A stretch of DNA of 64,000 nucleotides from Macrolepiota albuminosa. Taxonomy: Eukaryota > Basidiomycota > Agaricomycetes > Agaricales > Agaricaceae. This document shows, in pieces, positions 35,691 through 47,555 of the stretch (position 1 is its first letter; the number at the start of each line of letters is the position of its first letter). The stretch spans positions 124,001 through 188,000 of the forward strand of contig JAMWFC010000046.1 in assembly GCA_027475525.1 (NCBI GenBank), written 5' to 3'. The position numbers were made by a program, and so were the translations under genes. The notes below the pieces were generated by a model. The model did no database searches, was not told the origin of the DNA, and worked only from the letters and a program-made list of their open reading frames with translations.

Positions 35691-38176
35691 TCATATCTAT
35701 ATCTATACATACATAATGTATAACACTCCCAAAACAGCCATTGTACCAATAGGAAAAGAAGCTTACCAAAAAAGCATAATAGAAACAAGGAGAACAAAAG
35801 AGGGAGGCAAGCCAATACCAAGCAACATAAAGATAGCACGGAAAAACAAACCTGTAAGACTCCTAGGCACCTACATAGGAAATAACGTGGACACACTGAG
35901 CATATGGACACCCACACTTGAAAAAGTAACCAAGGACCTAGAGAGGTAGGAAAAGGCCACCCGACCATCAATGGACGATGTTTGATAATAGGAATAGTCA
36001 TAGAAGGTAGAACGCAGTACAAAACCTGCATGCAGAGCATGCCTGTAGAAATAGAGCAGAGGCTGACCAGGATGATAAGACACTTTATATGGGGAGGAAC
36101 TGCTCAACCAACAATAGGAATAGACACCCTAAGCAAGCCCATCGAACAAGGCGGGAAGAAACTCTCTAGACATTAAGGTTAGAAACAAAACAATAGAGCT
36201 CATGAAAATAAAGAAATACCTGAACTTCTCCGAAACGAGACCAACATGGGCTAAGATTGCGGATGCCCTAATAAAGATGAAACTAAATAAGAAATGGAAA
36301 GTGGAAAATGACGGGGCATACCAAAATGTCTTCCTGCAGACATTAACAGTAAACACAAAAGACATCAGAGACGGCCTCCCAACCTCTCTAAGAAGGATGA
36401 TAAGAATGGCGAGGAAACACAAAGTGACCCTACCTCCTGCAGGCTTGAAGCTCAAAACAAAACTAGACATATCTATCTGGTACCATGGTGGACTGAAAGA
36501 CCGGGAAAACATAAGGCTCAATAATACAGTGGCAAAGTGTCTGAGGACCAACCACAGACTGAGGAAAGTAGGTGATGCAATAAAACTCATAAAAAGAATA
36601 AACACAACTATGAACACCGCCCACAAACCTAGAAAAAACTGCAAATGCGAGGAATGTAAAGAAATGAGAAGGGATGGCTGCCAAAATCCACACAAATGTG
36701 AAGTAGGAACAAGAAAACTACTGAACAGCATAAAGGACAAATGGAACCCCCTAAGCATAGAACACAATGAGGAACACCACCCAATCAACGAAGGAATCCT
36801 TGAAAAGATAAGAGGTGGGGAGTCAATACTATTCACGAAAGACATACGCAATGGCACAACACTAAGCAAATAACAATTGATAACAATTAATGTACTGACC
36901 AAGTCCCTGACAAAACACGAGGACATGGGATAGATAGAAACTAAAAACAAGGAAATCCTGCAGGCAACGGTATCACATATGAGAAGGCAAATAGGACAAA
37001 CAATCCTAACAAAAGTGAAAGGACACAGCAATATCGAAGAGAATGATGGGGCTGACGAGCTAGCAAAACTAGGAGCACAGCCACAAGCACCTACGTATGA
37101 GGATATATCCCCCGCACAAGGCTACCACACAATGGGGATAAGGCTAAGCTCAGCCTCCCAGGCATCCCTGTACAGGGGAATACTGAAGAAGAAGCCACTC
37201 CCCTATAGAAGAGGAGCAACAATAAACCTAGATAGGATAAGATAGGCAATAAAAGAAAACAACGGCAACGCACTGATGGATAAGAATATCTGGAGAGCCC
37301 TGAAGGACAAGACAATTACTAAAGAAGCCAGAGCATTCCTATGGAAGGCAACACAGAGCGCCTACAAGATTGGAGACTACTGGGAGAAAATCCTGAACTA
37401 TGAGACAAGAAGTAAATGCCACGTCTGCGATGCAACCAAGGATATGGAACACATACTGATGTCGTGCTTGGCGTCTGGCCAAGAAACAATATGGTGATTA
37501 ACCAAACAATTGTGTGTGTGCAGAGGCATAGAGTAGAACACACCAAGCATAAGACTAATATTGGGATGTAACCTAGTCAAGCCAAAAATGATGAAAGAGG
37601 CAGTAAAAGAGGCCGGAAGCAGAATGTACCTGTATCAGAATCTGCACGCCTAATATAGAAGATAAGATGCAAATGGTGAATACGTAAAGAGGCAGACTCT
37701 GAGAAGATACCCACAACGGAGGAGTTATTAATGAACAGATGGTGAATGGCAAAGCACCATAATGAAAGGAATAAAAGTAGATTGCCTCGCATCAAACAGT
37801 GAAAGATACAGGAAGAGAGCCCTAGGCGAAGATCTAGTGGCAAAAACATGGCTGGATGTCATAGATGAACACGCAAAGCCCCACAGGGTATGGGAGTTGA
37901 TTGCCCCCCAAGGCGGAACAGATGAGAGAACCAACCCAAACCCCACATGTCGTGCGTAAAGTGCATTTCCCTTTGAAAACCAACCCAGATAACTACTCAA
38001 AACAAACCTAGAAGACTCCTTTTTTCTAGAACACATGTAGATACGTCTAGGTGCCTATAGAACCTCTAAAAAAAAACAATAATGAAATAATAAATAAAGA
38101 AAATAAAGAATAAACGAAGAGAAGAGTACATACATACAAGTAATAAAATAAAAAATAATAAAAGAAAAAGAAATAT
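35690..38176 (+). mobile_element. 5'-truncated Tad-type LINE (ORF2 C-terminal half), decayed
   Basis: Homology begins abruptly at about 35714 with NTPKTAIVPIG and RLLGTYIGNNVD, the back part of a LINE reverse transcriptase. An open block (36202-36873) carries a cysteine cluster, CKCEECKEM...CQNPHKC. A partial RNase H follows (VKGHSNIEENDGADELAKLG, 37015-37080) with its N-terminal half missing. A zinc-binding RVT tail comes next (CHVCDATKDMEHILMSC, about 37420) and a last block ends at 37959. Frameshifts and stops separate the blocks. An A-rich tail at 38066-38176 fits a LINE 3' end. RT-RNase H-zinc order is typical of Tad elements in basidiomycetes. Confidence 0.75.
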
Positions 38177-38189
38177 GTATGTAAGAGTT

Positions 38190-41100
38190 GGGGACCGGCA
38201 CCACTATGATTTATGAAGTAGATAAAGATCTGGTCTTGAGTTGTTTGCAAATGAAATGGTGCTGAATGTCAATGTGTTTTGAACAAGATGTGGTTGAATC
38301 CAAAATTGCAATGTCAAAAGCACTCTTGTTGTCACAGTAGATAGGTAAAGGTCAAGAAGCCAATAAATTGAGCATAGTAAGAAAGACCCCAATCACTATA
38401 GCTTTCCAGATTGAATTGGATATAGCCATGTACTCAGCTTTGGTAGAAGAAAAAGCAACTATCTTTTGTTTCCTTAAGGACCATGATACCAGGCTAAAGT
38501 ATAAAAAGGACGCATAACTAGAGATGCTACAATGAGTGAATTTGTCAGATGTCCAATCAGCATCAACAACTCCAAAGTCATTAGGAAGGAGAAGTTATGC
38601 AGGAGGATCTAATGATGGGCAATTAAAATTGTATTCAAAGGCAAAATCCCAAGTCCCAGAGATATATTAGAGAACATGCTTTGCTGCAAGTAGATGTGCT
38701 CTAGTCGGGTTCACATTATACTATCCTAACGCTATCAGTGTGAAGGCCAGATCCGGCCTTGTACAAAGGCTTAAGTAGATGTAACAAAGTTACATGTTTG
38801 TGAGAGCTTAATGGTTATACTATACAGAATCAGACCAGTCTAATCTATTGACTATATAGTATAACACAAAAATAAGCTGCTTACTAAGCAGCAGAGATAA
38901 TAAATATAATATAATATTTGCTATTCTACTACCTAAAAGCTATGTGGCTGATGCCACATAGTATACTATGCTACAGTAGAAAATCAATCTAACAAGATGA
39001 TAAAAATGAGTTTTAATTTTGTCATCCAGGATTTTGGGTATGGCATTAGTAAGTGGTTCTGGAAAGTTGTGAAGGTTGCCATGTAGTGGTAGCAACAGTG
39101 GAGTGGCATCAAGTAGACTGTACATTGATAAAAGATTCAACATGTAACCTTTCTGGGAACGCTATATCTTTTTATTTGGCCTGTCATGGTTAATGTGTAT
39201 ACCTGGATAAAGGTTGATAGGATCTGAATCTTTTACAATGAATTGTTTATTCATCTCAGTAATGATTCAATCATAAAGAAGTTTTGAGTTTGTCGCATTC
39301 AGTCCTTGTAGATATGGATGCAAATGATTATGAAGAGATCAGTATGATTAAAAAGAGGAGAAATAGAATAATGTGGTGAAGATGAAAAACCTCCAAAGAA
39401 AACATCATGATCTGTTTTGCATCATGTTAATCTCAAGGACTCAAGCATAACACAGAAAACAATATACTACTTGTGGGATGCCTGCTTGAGACTGTATAAT
39501 ATCAAAAAATTCAATTTACTTTCTTTGAGTCAGGATCTGAAAAGCCTAGGATCTATTTACAATAGATGTTGTGTGATAGAGATGCATTTAAAAAGGTAGT
39601 CTTGACCTCAAATATGAAAAGATTAAAATCAAAAAATGTGGCATAAGCAATGGTAATTCAAATACTTGTCATCTTGGTAACAGATGTGTAAGTTAAATTG
39701 TAGTCTTCGAGTCTTTGACTGAAACCCTGTACTACAAGTTGAGCTTTCTCCGGCCCATGGATGATTGAACCATTGGGATTATACTTATTCACAAACATCC
39801 ATCAGACGTCAAGTGCTTTAAAACTCAGCAGCAAATCTGTAGATTCAAAGACATTTAAAGTTATAAAACTGTCAACTTCTTGTTTCATAACATCAAGCCA
39901 TTTGTTGGCATCAGGCCAATGTATTGCTTCATAGTAATTTTCTGGAGGTTTAGATATATCAAATTGTTAGAGTTTTTAAAAATTGAGTGAGCCTGGGCCT
40001 TATGCTGCATAAGTCTTGTATTCTGCTATAATGGATTCTTTAAGAGAAACAAGATCATCAGTTTCTTCACAAATAAACATAGCTAAGAGGGCATCAAAGT
40101 CTAAGATAGCTAATAAACCTTGATGCAGGTCAACATGTGCCTGTCAACTAGCACAAAGTTGGGTAAAATATTTATTCCATCATGCAATATCTTCAAAAAA
40201 AATCTTCTCTGCAGCTGTAGAAATGATGTTCTAACATGATCACACATTGAGAAAATTAGACAGTTGCAAGGAAACTGCAGGAAATGGAGGCAAAATAGGA
40301 GGATTTAAGTGATTCATAGGTGAGCAAGTTCTAGTAGAAGACAAATTGTTATTTAACAAGATAGGTATTGATTAAATTTAAGAAGAGATGTCAGAAGTTT
40401 CAGGAATGAGTTAGGTAGGAGATTGAGACCTAGTTTATGTCAAATGTGGTTTTAGACATCTTCAAATATTTTCATTGAATACAATGTTGCATGAGATGAA
40501 ATGTTTTCCATTAAAATCACAAACTCTTCAGCCCAATTGATCTTTGTAGCCCACAAAAATTGTCTCAAAACAATGAGTATCTCCTTGGCTGTGAGTTTCT
40601 GAGGGACATAGAACAAAACACTGACAACCTTATATGTGAAGATGTGAAAGATTTGGCTTTCTTCCTTCCATAACTTCATAAGGAGTCATCAGAGCAGGAA
40701 GTGTCAACATTGGAAGGCAATTTTGAAGATATTGTGCTGTAAAAATGATGTCATCTAAAAAGACATTGAGAGATCAGATTTAGCAATCAAAGTTTGCACA
40801 GTATCTTCAATAGTTCTAATATATTTTTCAGCTTTTCTATTTTGTTGATTAGCATACACTGCAGTAGATTCAAAAACAATCCCTTTCTCATTTATAAAAT
40901 TCTAAAGAGTACTTTGTACAAATTTTTTCATGCCATTGCATCAAACTATTCATACTTTGTTGCTGGGTATGAGTTCTCATTGGTTTGTGACATGCTTGAA
41001 GTGTTCACAAGCTTTGTCTTTAGTTGTTATTAGTGCAGTGCCTCCAAAATTACAATAATTGTCAAGCATCATATAAAATGGTTCAATTTTTTTTTTATCA

Positions 41101-42360
41101 ATTGAATGAAAAACAGTCCACAGGAATCCATGTAGATTAATTTGCAGGTTTGTGTTGCATATTTTTGAAAATGGTCATATAGACATGCTAGTTGTTTCCT
41201 TATAATATATGAAATACAGCAGTTGTCTTTGAAAAGTCTGATATATTCAGTTTCTAATACATAGTTCTTTGTCAAGACAGCTCATATGGCATCTTAATTA
41301 AGGTGGCCTAACCTTTGATATCAGAGATTTAAAGTCAGTAGAATGTGTTAAAAAAAGACATCTGATGTCACCATGATGATATCTATTGCATTTAGTAATA
41401 TAAAATTGCAATATAGAAAAGATAGTCTGTTGTAAATAATGGCCTGCATAGGTTTGTCATGGAGCAATTCAATGGTGGATGAAAAGAAAATAGAAGTGGA
41501 ATCCTGTTCAAAAAGAAGACTCATATTGTGTTTTGCCAATGCCTCAATAGATATGAGATATTTAGCAGTCACCACCATTTTATCACCATTTTTATTAATG
41601 TTTATTGTGCATTATGATGCCTGCTTGATGCCTATTTGTTAAGATAGAACTTATACATGACCCACTACATCACATGTGGTGATGTTGTATGACCATCATC
41701 AGCGCTGCCATCAATATCCTATATCAATCCTATATCAACCATCCATTGCTGTGTTGTACTTAACAAAATCATTTTTTTAAGCTTGAGACATGTTTTCACA
41801 TTACTTTGATCAAGATAGTCCACAATATCCTGAGTGCAAACATGTTTTCTAATGCTTTGTAAGTGCAGCATAATTTCTTGATGAATATCCTCATGAGCTG
41901 TTAACAATGACTGCTTCCAAGTTCTATAAGAATTTTGTGGAAGCTTGGAGCAATCATATTTGTATTTGCAGCACTATTTTTAGAGTTTACAAGCCCAATC
42001 CTTTCCATGACCATTTATGAGAGAAACATGTAAGAAAGTCTTGATTCAGATAACATCAGTGCTGACAAAAGTCTATAGCAACATTTTCATTGCCTGAAGA
42101 CATGTGCATGTCCATTCATCAAGATGGGGATCAGTGTACCCCTGGCATCCTTTTTGGTGAGGCTTGAGATGATTAGATAGATCATTGTAGGCCATTTGTA
42201 CATCTTCTTTTCCTGGAGGGTTGCTAGATTCTGAATCATGAATTTTGGCAGTGAAACCTGCTACTCCAGCTCCTGAAAAATTCAGCATAGAAGATTCATC
42301 TTCTTCATCTTCTTTATCAAGAATTTCTCCATGAATTTCCTCATCATCTATCATTGCTCT
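38190..42360 (-). mobile_element. Ty1/copia relic
   Basis: On the minus strand, in order from the right: an acidic gag/nucleocapsid-like block (42354-42073), integrase and link-region traces (about 41.6-40.4 kb, including ANQQNRKAEKYIRTIEDTVQ and VPQKLTAKEILIVLRQ), RT traces, and RNase H. The RNase H end is the clearest: VDADWTSDKFTHCSISSY, VAFSSTKAEYMAIS, YCDNKSAFDIA and KHIDIQHHFICKQ. That series is the copia RNase H/RT C-terminus (LSSTEAEY, CDNxxA, KHIDIRxHFxR). Many stops and frameshifts leave no open pol. No copia LTRs could be placed with confidence. A solo LTR3 is inserted at 38780-38975. Confidence 0.75.
38780..38975 (-). mobile_element. Solo LTR3 with perfect GTAGA duplication
   Basis: 196 bp with TGTAAC...GCTACA ends. 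GTAGA flanks both sides (38775-38779 and 38976-38980). It is related to 12776-13015, including the hairpins gctgctta...taagcagc and tatgtgg...ccacata. It interrupts the copia RT region. Confidence 0.92.
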
Positions 42361-42413
42361 GTCTTCTACCTCATCATGAGTATCTTCCTTTTCTGTCCCA
42401 ATTTCTATATTCC

Positions 42414-42592
42414 TGTAACTGTTGGTTATGAGCTAGAATAATCTTGTATGTATCACACAGTGCTGAATCAGACCACAGTATCAGATTGACTAGAACTAGA
42501 GTGAATACAAGATGTTATCTTATATAATACTCTAATGGATGCAAACATCTGAAGCTCCATGATCAACATATAGGCAACAATTCTGTTCCGAC
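42414..42592 (-). repeat. 3' LTR of element F (LTR3)
   Basis: It aligns with 57265-57400 over its first 130 bp, then diverges. An end at CCGACA (42592) gives about the expected 172-179 bp length. Confidence 0.6.
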
Positions 42593-43114
42593 ATGGAACA
42601 TGAATGTTCATATAATACTTGTAGAGCCAGTCCAGCTCTAACAGAGTGTGGGGAAGACTGTGTGGGCCGTGCTTGTATACAATCATACCCGGGATGTGGG
42701 CACGCTAGCCAGAGGCATACTCATATGATGCTGCTCTATTGGTGTCAGCTCCTATCAGCACTGTATTCATGGCATACAAATAGTAAGTGCAGTGGCTGAG
42801 TGCTCCTCTGAAGCACAAATTCATTCGCTCAATATCGAGCAGCCCTCACACTTTCACCCCCAAGCCATTGGGAATTCTTCCCAAGAACTTATCCTTGGCT
42901 CTATATTCACTACACCCCCTCTAGCTGCCACTTAGTTTTGACCTGAAACAGGTCAATTATCTTTTGCTGGCAAATATCCAGCAGGCTTCGATCAAGGCTG
43001 TTGGCCTTCAGAAATTGTCTTGCAGATGACAAATCACGGATTGCAATTGTTCTCCATCTCTGACCATTTGGCCAGGAAGGTCCCCACCTTCACTGCCTGA
43101 CAGTTCACAGATCC
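42593..43114. other. 3' untranslated or decayed part of element F
   Basis: This lies between the gag stop and the 3' LTR on the minus strand. Several stops occur in all minus frames, and I recognise no pol sequence. Confidence 0.5.
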
Positions 43115-43569
43115 TCAGTGTGAACTATGCTGCTCATAATAATTTGCAGTCTGTGTCGACTGCTCATAACAAATGGCATACAGCAAAAATTCAGTCACAG
43201 TATTGACCTCCGGAGACAGATTGTCATCATGTATTAACGCTCTCCTCATGTCTGCGGATATTCTGTCCAGGAATGTCTCATGAATGGTGTATTTGTCTGG
43301 ATAGATGGCCATATCCTGTGCATGACCCACCAGGTCATTATAAAATGTCTGGACGCTAGTCTTAGTGTCATACACTGCCTTTCTAAAGGTATTCTGAGCT
43401 TCCTGCATTGTCATAGCATTGACAAAGTGATTATACAGTCCTATCAGGACTTCTTTAAATGTCCAATGCAGTTTGTCGTGATTAATGTGGAAGACATGGC
43501 AACGGAACCAATTCCAAGCCTCTCCCTCCATAAATTCATATAGCACGAATATTCTTTCCTGGTCCATGT
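43115..43569 (-). pseudogene. gag core of element F, downstream part (retrotrans_gag domain)
   Basis: It begins at the insertion point (DQERIFVLYEFMEG) and continues through AWNWFRCHVF, W-T-FKEVLIGLYNHFV, VQTFYNDLVGHAQDM and ETFLDRISADMRRAL. This is the pattern of the Ty3-type capsid (retrotrans_gag) domain. It stops at YYEQHSSH (43115). The upstream half lies 11.7 kb away at 55271-57150, and the frame is continuous if element B and one CATGT copy are ignored. No zinc knuckle follows before the stop. Confidence 0.75.
43565..43569. repeat. Target duplication CATGT, left copy (right copy 55271-55275)
   Basis: The same five bases bound the whole 43570-55270 insertion. They show that element B, its partial LTR, the 296-bp host segment and the distal LTR behave as one insertion in the gag of F. 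Confidence 0.9.
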
Positions 43570-44319
43570 TGTCACGACCCCTCCCCCCCGGGCCCACCCC
43601 GGGACACCCCCAGAACACCCTCCGGGACCCTCCCTCCGACCCCACAGGACACGCCCCGCCATCACGACCGCCGACACCGCCATCACGCGCATCAAGGACC
43701 GCCATCAGCCGTCACCAGCCCCGATCAACGATCAGATCACGTGACTCGTGCCGGCCATCACGCATCACGCATCACGGCTCCATCCGCGCCAATTGATCGC
43801 GCGCCCCACACGCGCGATCCCGGTATACAGCCCCTGCCGCTACTCAATAAACCCCGGAACCCATCCCAGACATCCCGGAACCCCGAGACCCGGCCCCGTA
43901 GTACTTATAGTGTAGCTCCCTGTTGTATTCGGTAGTCTTGATATTACATACTTTGCATAACTGTTACTTTGGATATTGCGTGCCCCTTGTTTGACTGGTA
44001 CGCCTTGTTTGGTACGCTTCGACTGGCACGCCTTAGTATTTGCGTGCTCTAAGCTTTGGTACGCACTTCGCGACTCTTAAGTTACTAACTTGGTCTCGTC
44101 TTAGAACCTCCGGTTCACGACTCGACCCCCTCTAACCTTCCAACCACTCTCACCCAAAACCCCCGGACTCTAGTCCCTTATCCCAGGATTACCCCTGTCC
44201 TCGTCTTGAACCCCGGAGTCCTAGCCCCGGAGTTCCAGACACCCGAGTAACCGTAGATCAAGTCCGCATCGTAAGGGCGTCGCTTTCCCGGAAAGCCCCC
44301 GATTCAGCGGAACCTGACA
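43570..44319 (+). repeat. 5' LTR of element B (LTR1)
   Basis: 750 bp with TGTCAC...CTGACA ends. U3 contains a GC-rich perfect hairpin, gatcgcgcg...cgcgcgatc (43795-43819), and a triplicated gcatcac. The segment after the inferred transcript start holds four or five degenerate gactggtacgc units (43991-44070). Confidence 0.95.
43904..43946 (+). promoter_or_regulatory. LTR1 TATA-like box and inferred self-priming transcript start
   Basis: TTATAG at 43905-43910 lies 24-30 bp before agtcttgatatta (43934-43946). That 13-mer is the exact reverse complement of taatatcaagact at 44320-44332, directly after the LTR. The same pair exists in element A (29961-29973 and 29574-29586). In Tf1/sushi retrotransposons the RNA 5' end folds back on such a site to prime reverse transcription. 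By analogy the transcript should start at or near 43934. Confidence 0.7.
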
Positions 44320-45904
44320 TAATATCAAGACTCTCTCCTTACACCGTTCTTGATGGCTACGTATACTCACACTTACTACCCCACCGGGTACCAGACCGAC
44401 CCTTACGGACGCCCGGTACCCGACCACTACTCCGCGCAGACCCCCCGCCCCGTCTACCCACCTCTCCTGTACGAACCTCCATACCTCCACCGCCACTGGG
44501 CCCCCGACCCGTCCCTCTACGACCTGGGGCCCTCAGCCAGCTGGGCCCCCCCGCCCAATTTAGCCATGGCGCGACCCGTGGAGGTCCCCTCGTACCGGAG
44601 CATCCCCGGGGGCCTGCCGGAGACCCCACCTGTACCCAGTGGACCTCGCCCGATTCCCCCCAGCGAGGGCCCCTTTGCACCCACCCCCTACTACGGTTAC
44701 CAGCGCCCCGTCCCCCAACCCCGAGAACCCCGAGGACCCACTTACCCCGACTACCCCCTTTGTCATTACCCGGCCGCCGCTCCACCCGCTCGGACCCCTC
44801 CCTCGCCAATGGGATGACGACGCCTCAAGGAGTATGAACGGCAACGGGACGAGGTACTCCGCTCCCTCAGGATCTCGCCAGAGGACTTCGCGCAACGGAC
44901 CAGAACGCTGCTCGTGGAATTCGGACACGACGACTTCGAGGGCACTCCAGAGGAATGGGCTCACTGCCTGGTCGAATTCGGGGATCGCCTCACGCGAGGA
45001 GAACTCCCGGAGCAAACCATGGTAAAGTATAGGCGCAACACGATCCTCCGGGAAGAATTACAGCAACTGCTCGACGAAGTCCACACGTCCCCCTCCCCTC
45101 GGCCCATCAACGACCCCGCGGACCCAGGTCGCTCGATTCACATTCGATGGGAACCCCCGGAACCGGCCCCAGCAGCCCCGGCAGCCCCCACGGTCCCCAC
45201 TCCGGAGCAACGACAATGGGAAGAACGGCAAAACGCCTCAGCCATATTGCGGTCCCTCAACCCGACGGGAGGCCTCTTCGACCAACCCGCTGCCCGCACG
45301 GTAGGCTTGTCAACTCACCGCAGGGCTAACTCCGTTCCTAGCACCTTCGAGACCTGGGGACAGCCTCAGAGACCCCTGGAACCCCTCCCGCAAACAGACA
45401 ACGCCCGACCCCCGGCCCCGGCGAACCCCGGTAGACCTCACGCGGACACCCCTAGCACGGACGACACGCTATGCTACATTGACGAGCTCACGCGTGGCAA
45501 CGACAAACCGCCTCCCGCCCCCTCCCTCAGCCCCGGCCCCTCCGGAACGCAACTTCCGCCGCGACCCGCCATCCCACTTCGACCTACGGAACCCCCCGCG
45601 ACCCCCGATGCAAGCCCGACCCTCCCGGATTGAACGTCCCCCGCGCAACCTGGCACCCGACCCAGCACCTAACCCCCCTCCGCCCGACCCGACACCGCCG
45701 AACCCTCCCCGACCGCCTCCGCCACCCCCAGCTGAACCTCGAGGACGACCCCCAGGCCCTCCACCTCCGCCACCCCCTGCGTGGAGACCCGGGCCCCCTC
45801 CTGGCAGGAACGAACCCCCTTGGGACAACGGACCTCCCGGGCGTGGACCCCCAGGTGAGCCACCCGGAGGAGGACCTCCCGGCGGGTGGGGCCCCGCCCT
45901 TGGT

Positions 45905-46058
45905 GCTTTTCCTCCTCAAGGAGGGGGGGTAATCACTATTACTACTATTACAATGCTGGCCCCCCTCCCCGCAACGCTGGCGCTTTTCCTCCTCAAGGAG
46001 GGGGGGTAATCACTATTACTACTATTACAATGCTGGCCCCCCTCCCCGCAACGCTGCC
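45905..46058. repeat. 77-bp tandem duplication in gag of B
   Basis: Two copies with period 77, identical except for about one base per copy. 77 is not a multiple of three, so it shifts the reading frame. Confidence 0.9.
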
Positions 46059-46676
46059 GGGCCGGATGACGCTCGCGACACCCTTGCCCGCGAAGGACGA
46101 CTGGACATCCAAAAGCCCGACGCTTTCACAGGCCGGGACCCCCGAAAATGGCGTACCTTCCTCACCCAGTGTCTCAATACGTTCCAGACAAAGCCGCTCA
46201 CGTTTCAGGTTGACAGCTCCTGGGTGGCCTTTGCCGCATCATACCTCCAGGGGATCGCCTTCGATCACTACACGGCCCTCATCCAGTTCGACCCCAACAA
46301 CCTGGCACTTGCTCGCTGGCAAGCCTTCTTCGACGAGTTCTCCAGGAAGTTCGGGATATACGACACCGTGGCCGAGGCCGAGGACAACCTCTTCAACCTC
46401 CGGATGCGCTCTGAAGAACGTTTCACAACCTTCATCATACGTTTTGAAAAGGAAGCTTACGAGACAGGTTGGAATTACAGCGCCCTCCGGTACGCCCTCC
46501 GCCGCGCCCTCCCACAACGTATCAAGGACGTCCTCCGACTCGCCCCGAAACAACCCTCCTACGACGGATACAAGGCCCTCGTCATGCAGATCGACCAACG
46601 CTACTGGGAAGACCGCAGCGAGTACTCGAATTCCCGACCCCCCTGGAACCCTAGAGGAGGACCCCCTTGGCCCTCC

Positions 46677-47194
46677 TGTCAGGGGACCCCTCATTCCTTT
46701 CTTCTTTCACTCCTTATTTCTTCACTCTCCTTTCATTCACTTCCTTATTTCTTCTACCATTCTCTCATTTTGCTGTTACTACTTCTTCAACACTATCTGT
46801 TGGTACTATTCTCAACCTTTGAGGTGCTCTGGTTCTTTAGCTATCACTCAGACAAGTGTGGGCTCTTCAGCACCGCTCCAGGCTGCTTAGATAAGCCGGA
46901 GTTTGCCTTTCTGACTTCTAAAGTCCGGAGTTTTCCTCCCTTGTTTGCACACTTGTTTGGTTAGTCAATTTTCGAGTTTTTAAGGTTTTGTTGTACTGTA
47001 CAGTTGTTTCCCACGCTTCAGAGGCCCCAGAAGCGTCCAACCTGGCATAGGGAATCCCCAGACTTGTTCTCTTTGGATCTCCCTCTGCCAGGTGAGTAGC
47101 TACCTTGATATTGTCAGTATATATTCTAATACACTTTGGATCTCCCTCTGCCAGCTGTGTGACTGAGCCACAGCCTCTAGAGGTCGCCCTTACA
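46677..47194 (+). mobile_element. LTR2 inserted in gag of element B
   Basis: 518 bp with tgtcagg...cttaca ends. The flanks CCTCC and GCTCC match at four of five bases. It is nearly identical to 8847-9364, so at least one of the two is young. A textbook intron signal lies inside at 47092-47154. Confidence 0.88.
47092..47154 (+). promoter_or_regulatory. Putative leader intron inside LTR2
   Basis: GTGAGT donor after CTGCCAG, a CTAAT branch-like motif at 47126-47130, and a pyrimidine-rich CTCCCTCTGCCAG acceptor; 63 nt. The 21 bases before the donor (ctttggatctccctctgcca and the following g) are repeated at the acceptor, so duplication appears to have created the 3' splice site. The same arrangement is in the LTR2 at 8847-9364, on the minus strand. 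Confidence 0.5.
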
Positions 47195-47555
47195 GCTCCG
47201 GCGAAACCCCCAACCCCCAAGGTCGAAACCCCGGTCCCCCCGCGTTCCCTGGCGGCCGACCCCCGGTGAGTCGCGGCCCGCCCAATGCTAACCCCGGCAG
47301 TGGCGCCCGCCCCCAGGCCCAACTCAACGCCGCCGTGGCCGCCCACGACCCGGGCGACGTGCCAAGCCCCGAGGAACCCCCGGAAGACCCCGAAGACTTC
47401 GACTGCGACGACGAACGGGACGAGGAGGCCCTCCGAGCCAACCGGCTTCTGAAGAAGGGACGACCCTGGATCGAAGTCCCGACGGATGTGCAGGAACGAC
47501 GGAGAAGGGAGGGTGTCTGCATACTCTGTGGTGAGAAAGATCATTTCATCTCCGA

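Noticed and set aside
36129..37031. 300-codon minus-strand ORF, hydrophobic
   Set aside because: It mirrors the LINE coding strand, which has RNase H and zinc motifs. The hydrophobicity comes from A-rich coding sequence read backwards.
42414..42592. LTR of the copia relic instead of element F
   Set aside because: The first 130 bp match the LTR that precedes the gag of F at 57.3 kb and the LTR of G, so assignment to F is better supported, though the copia relic ends only about 60 bp away.
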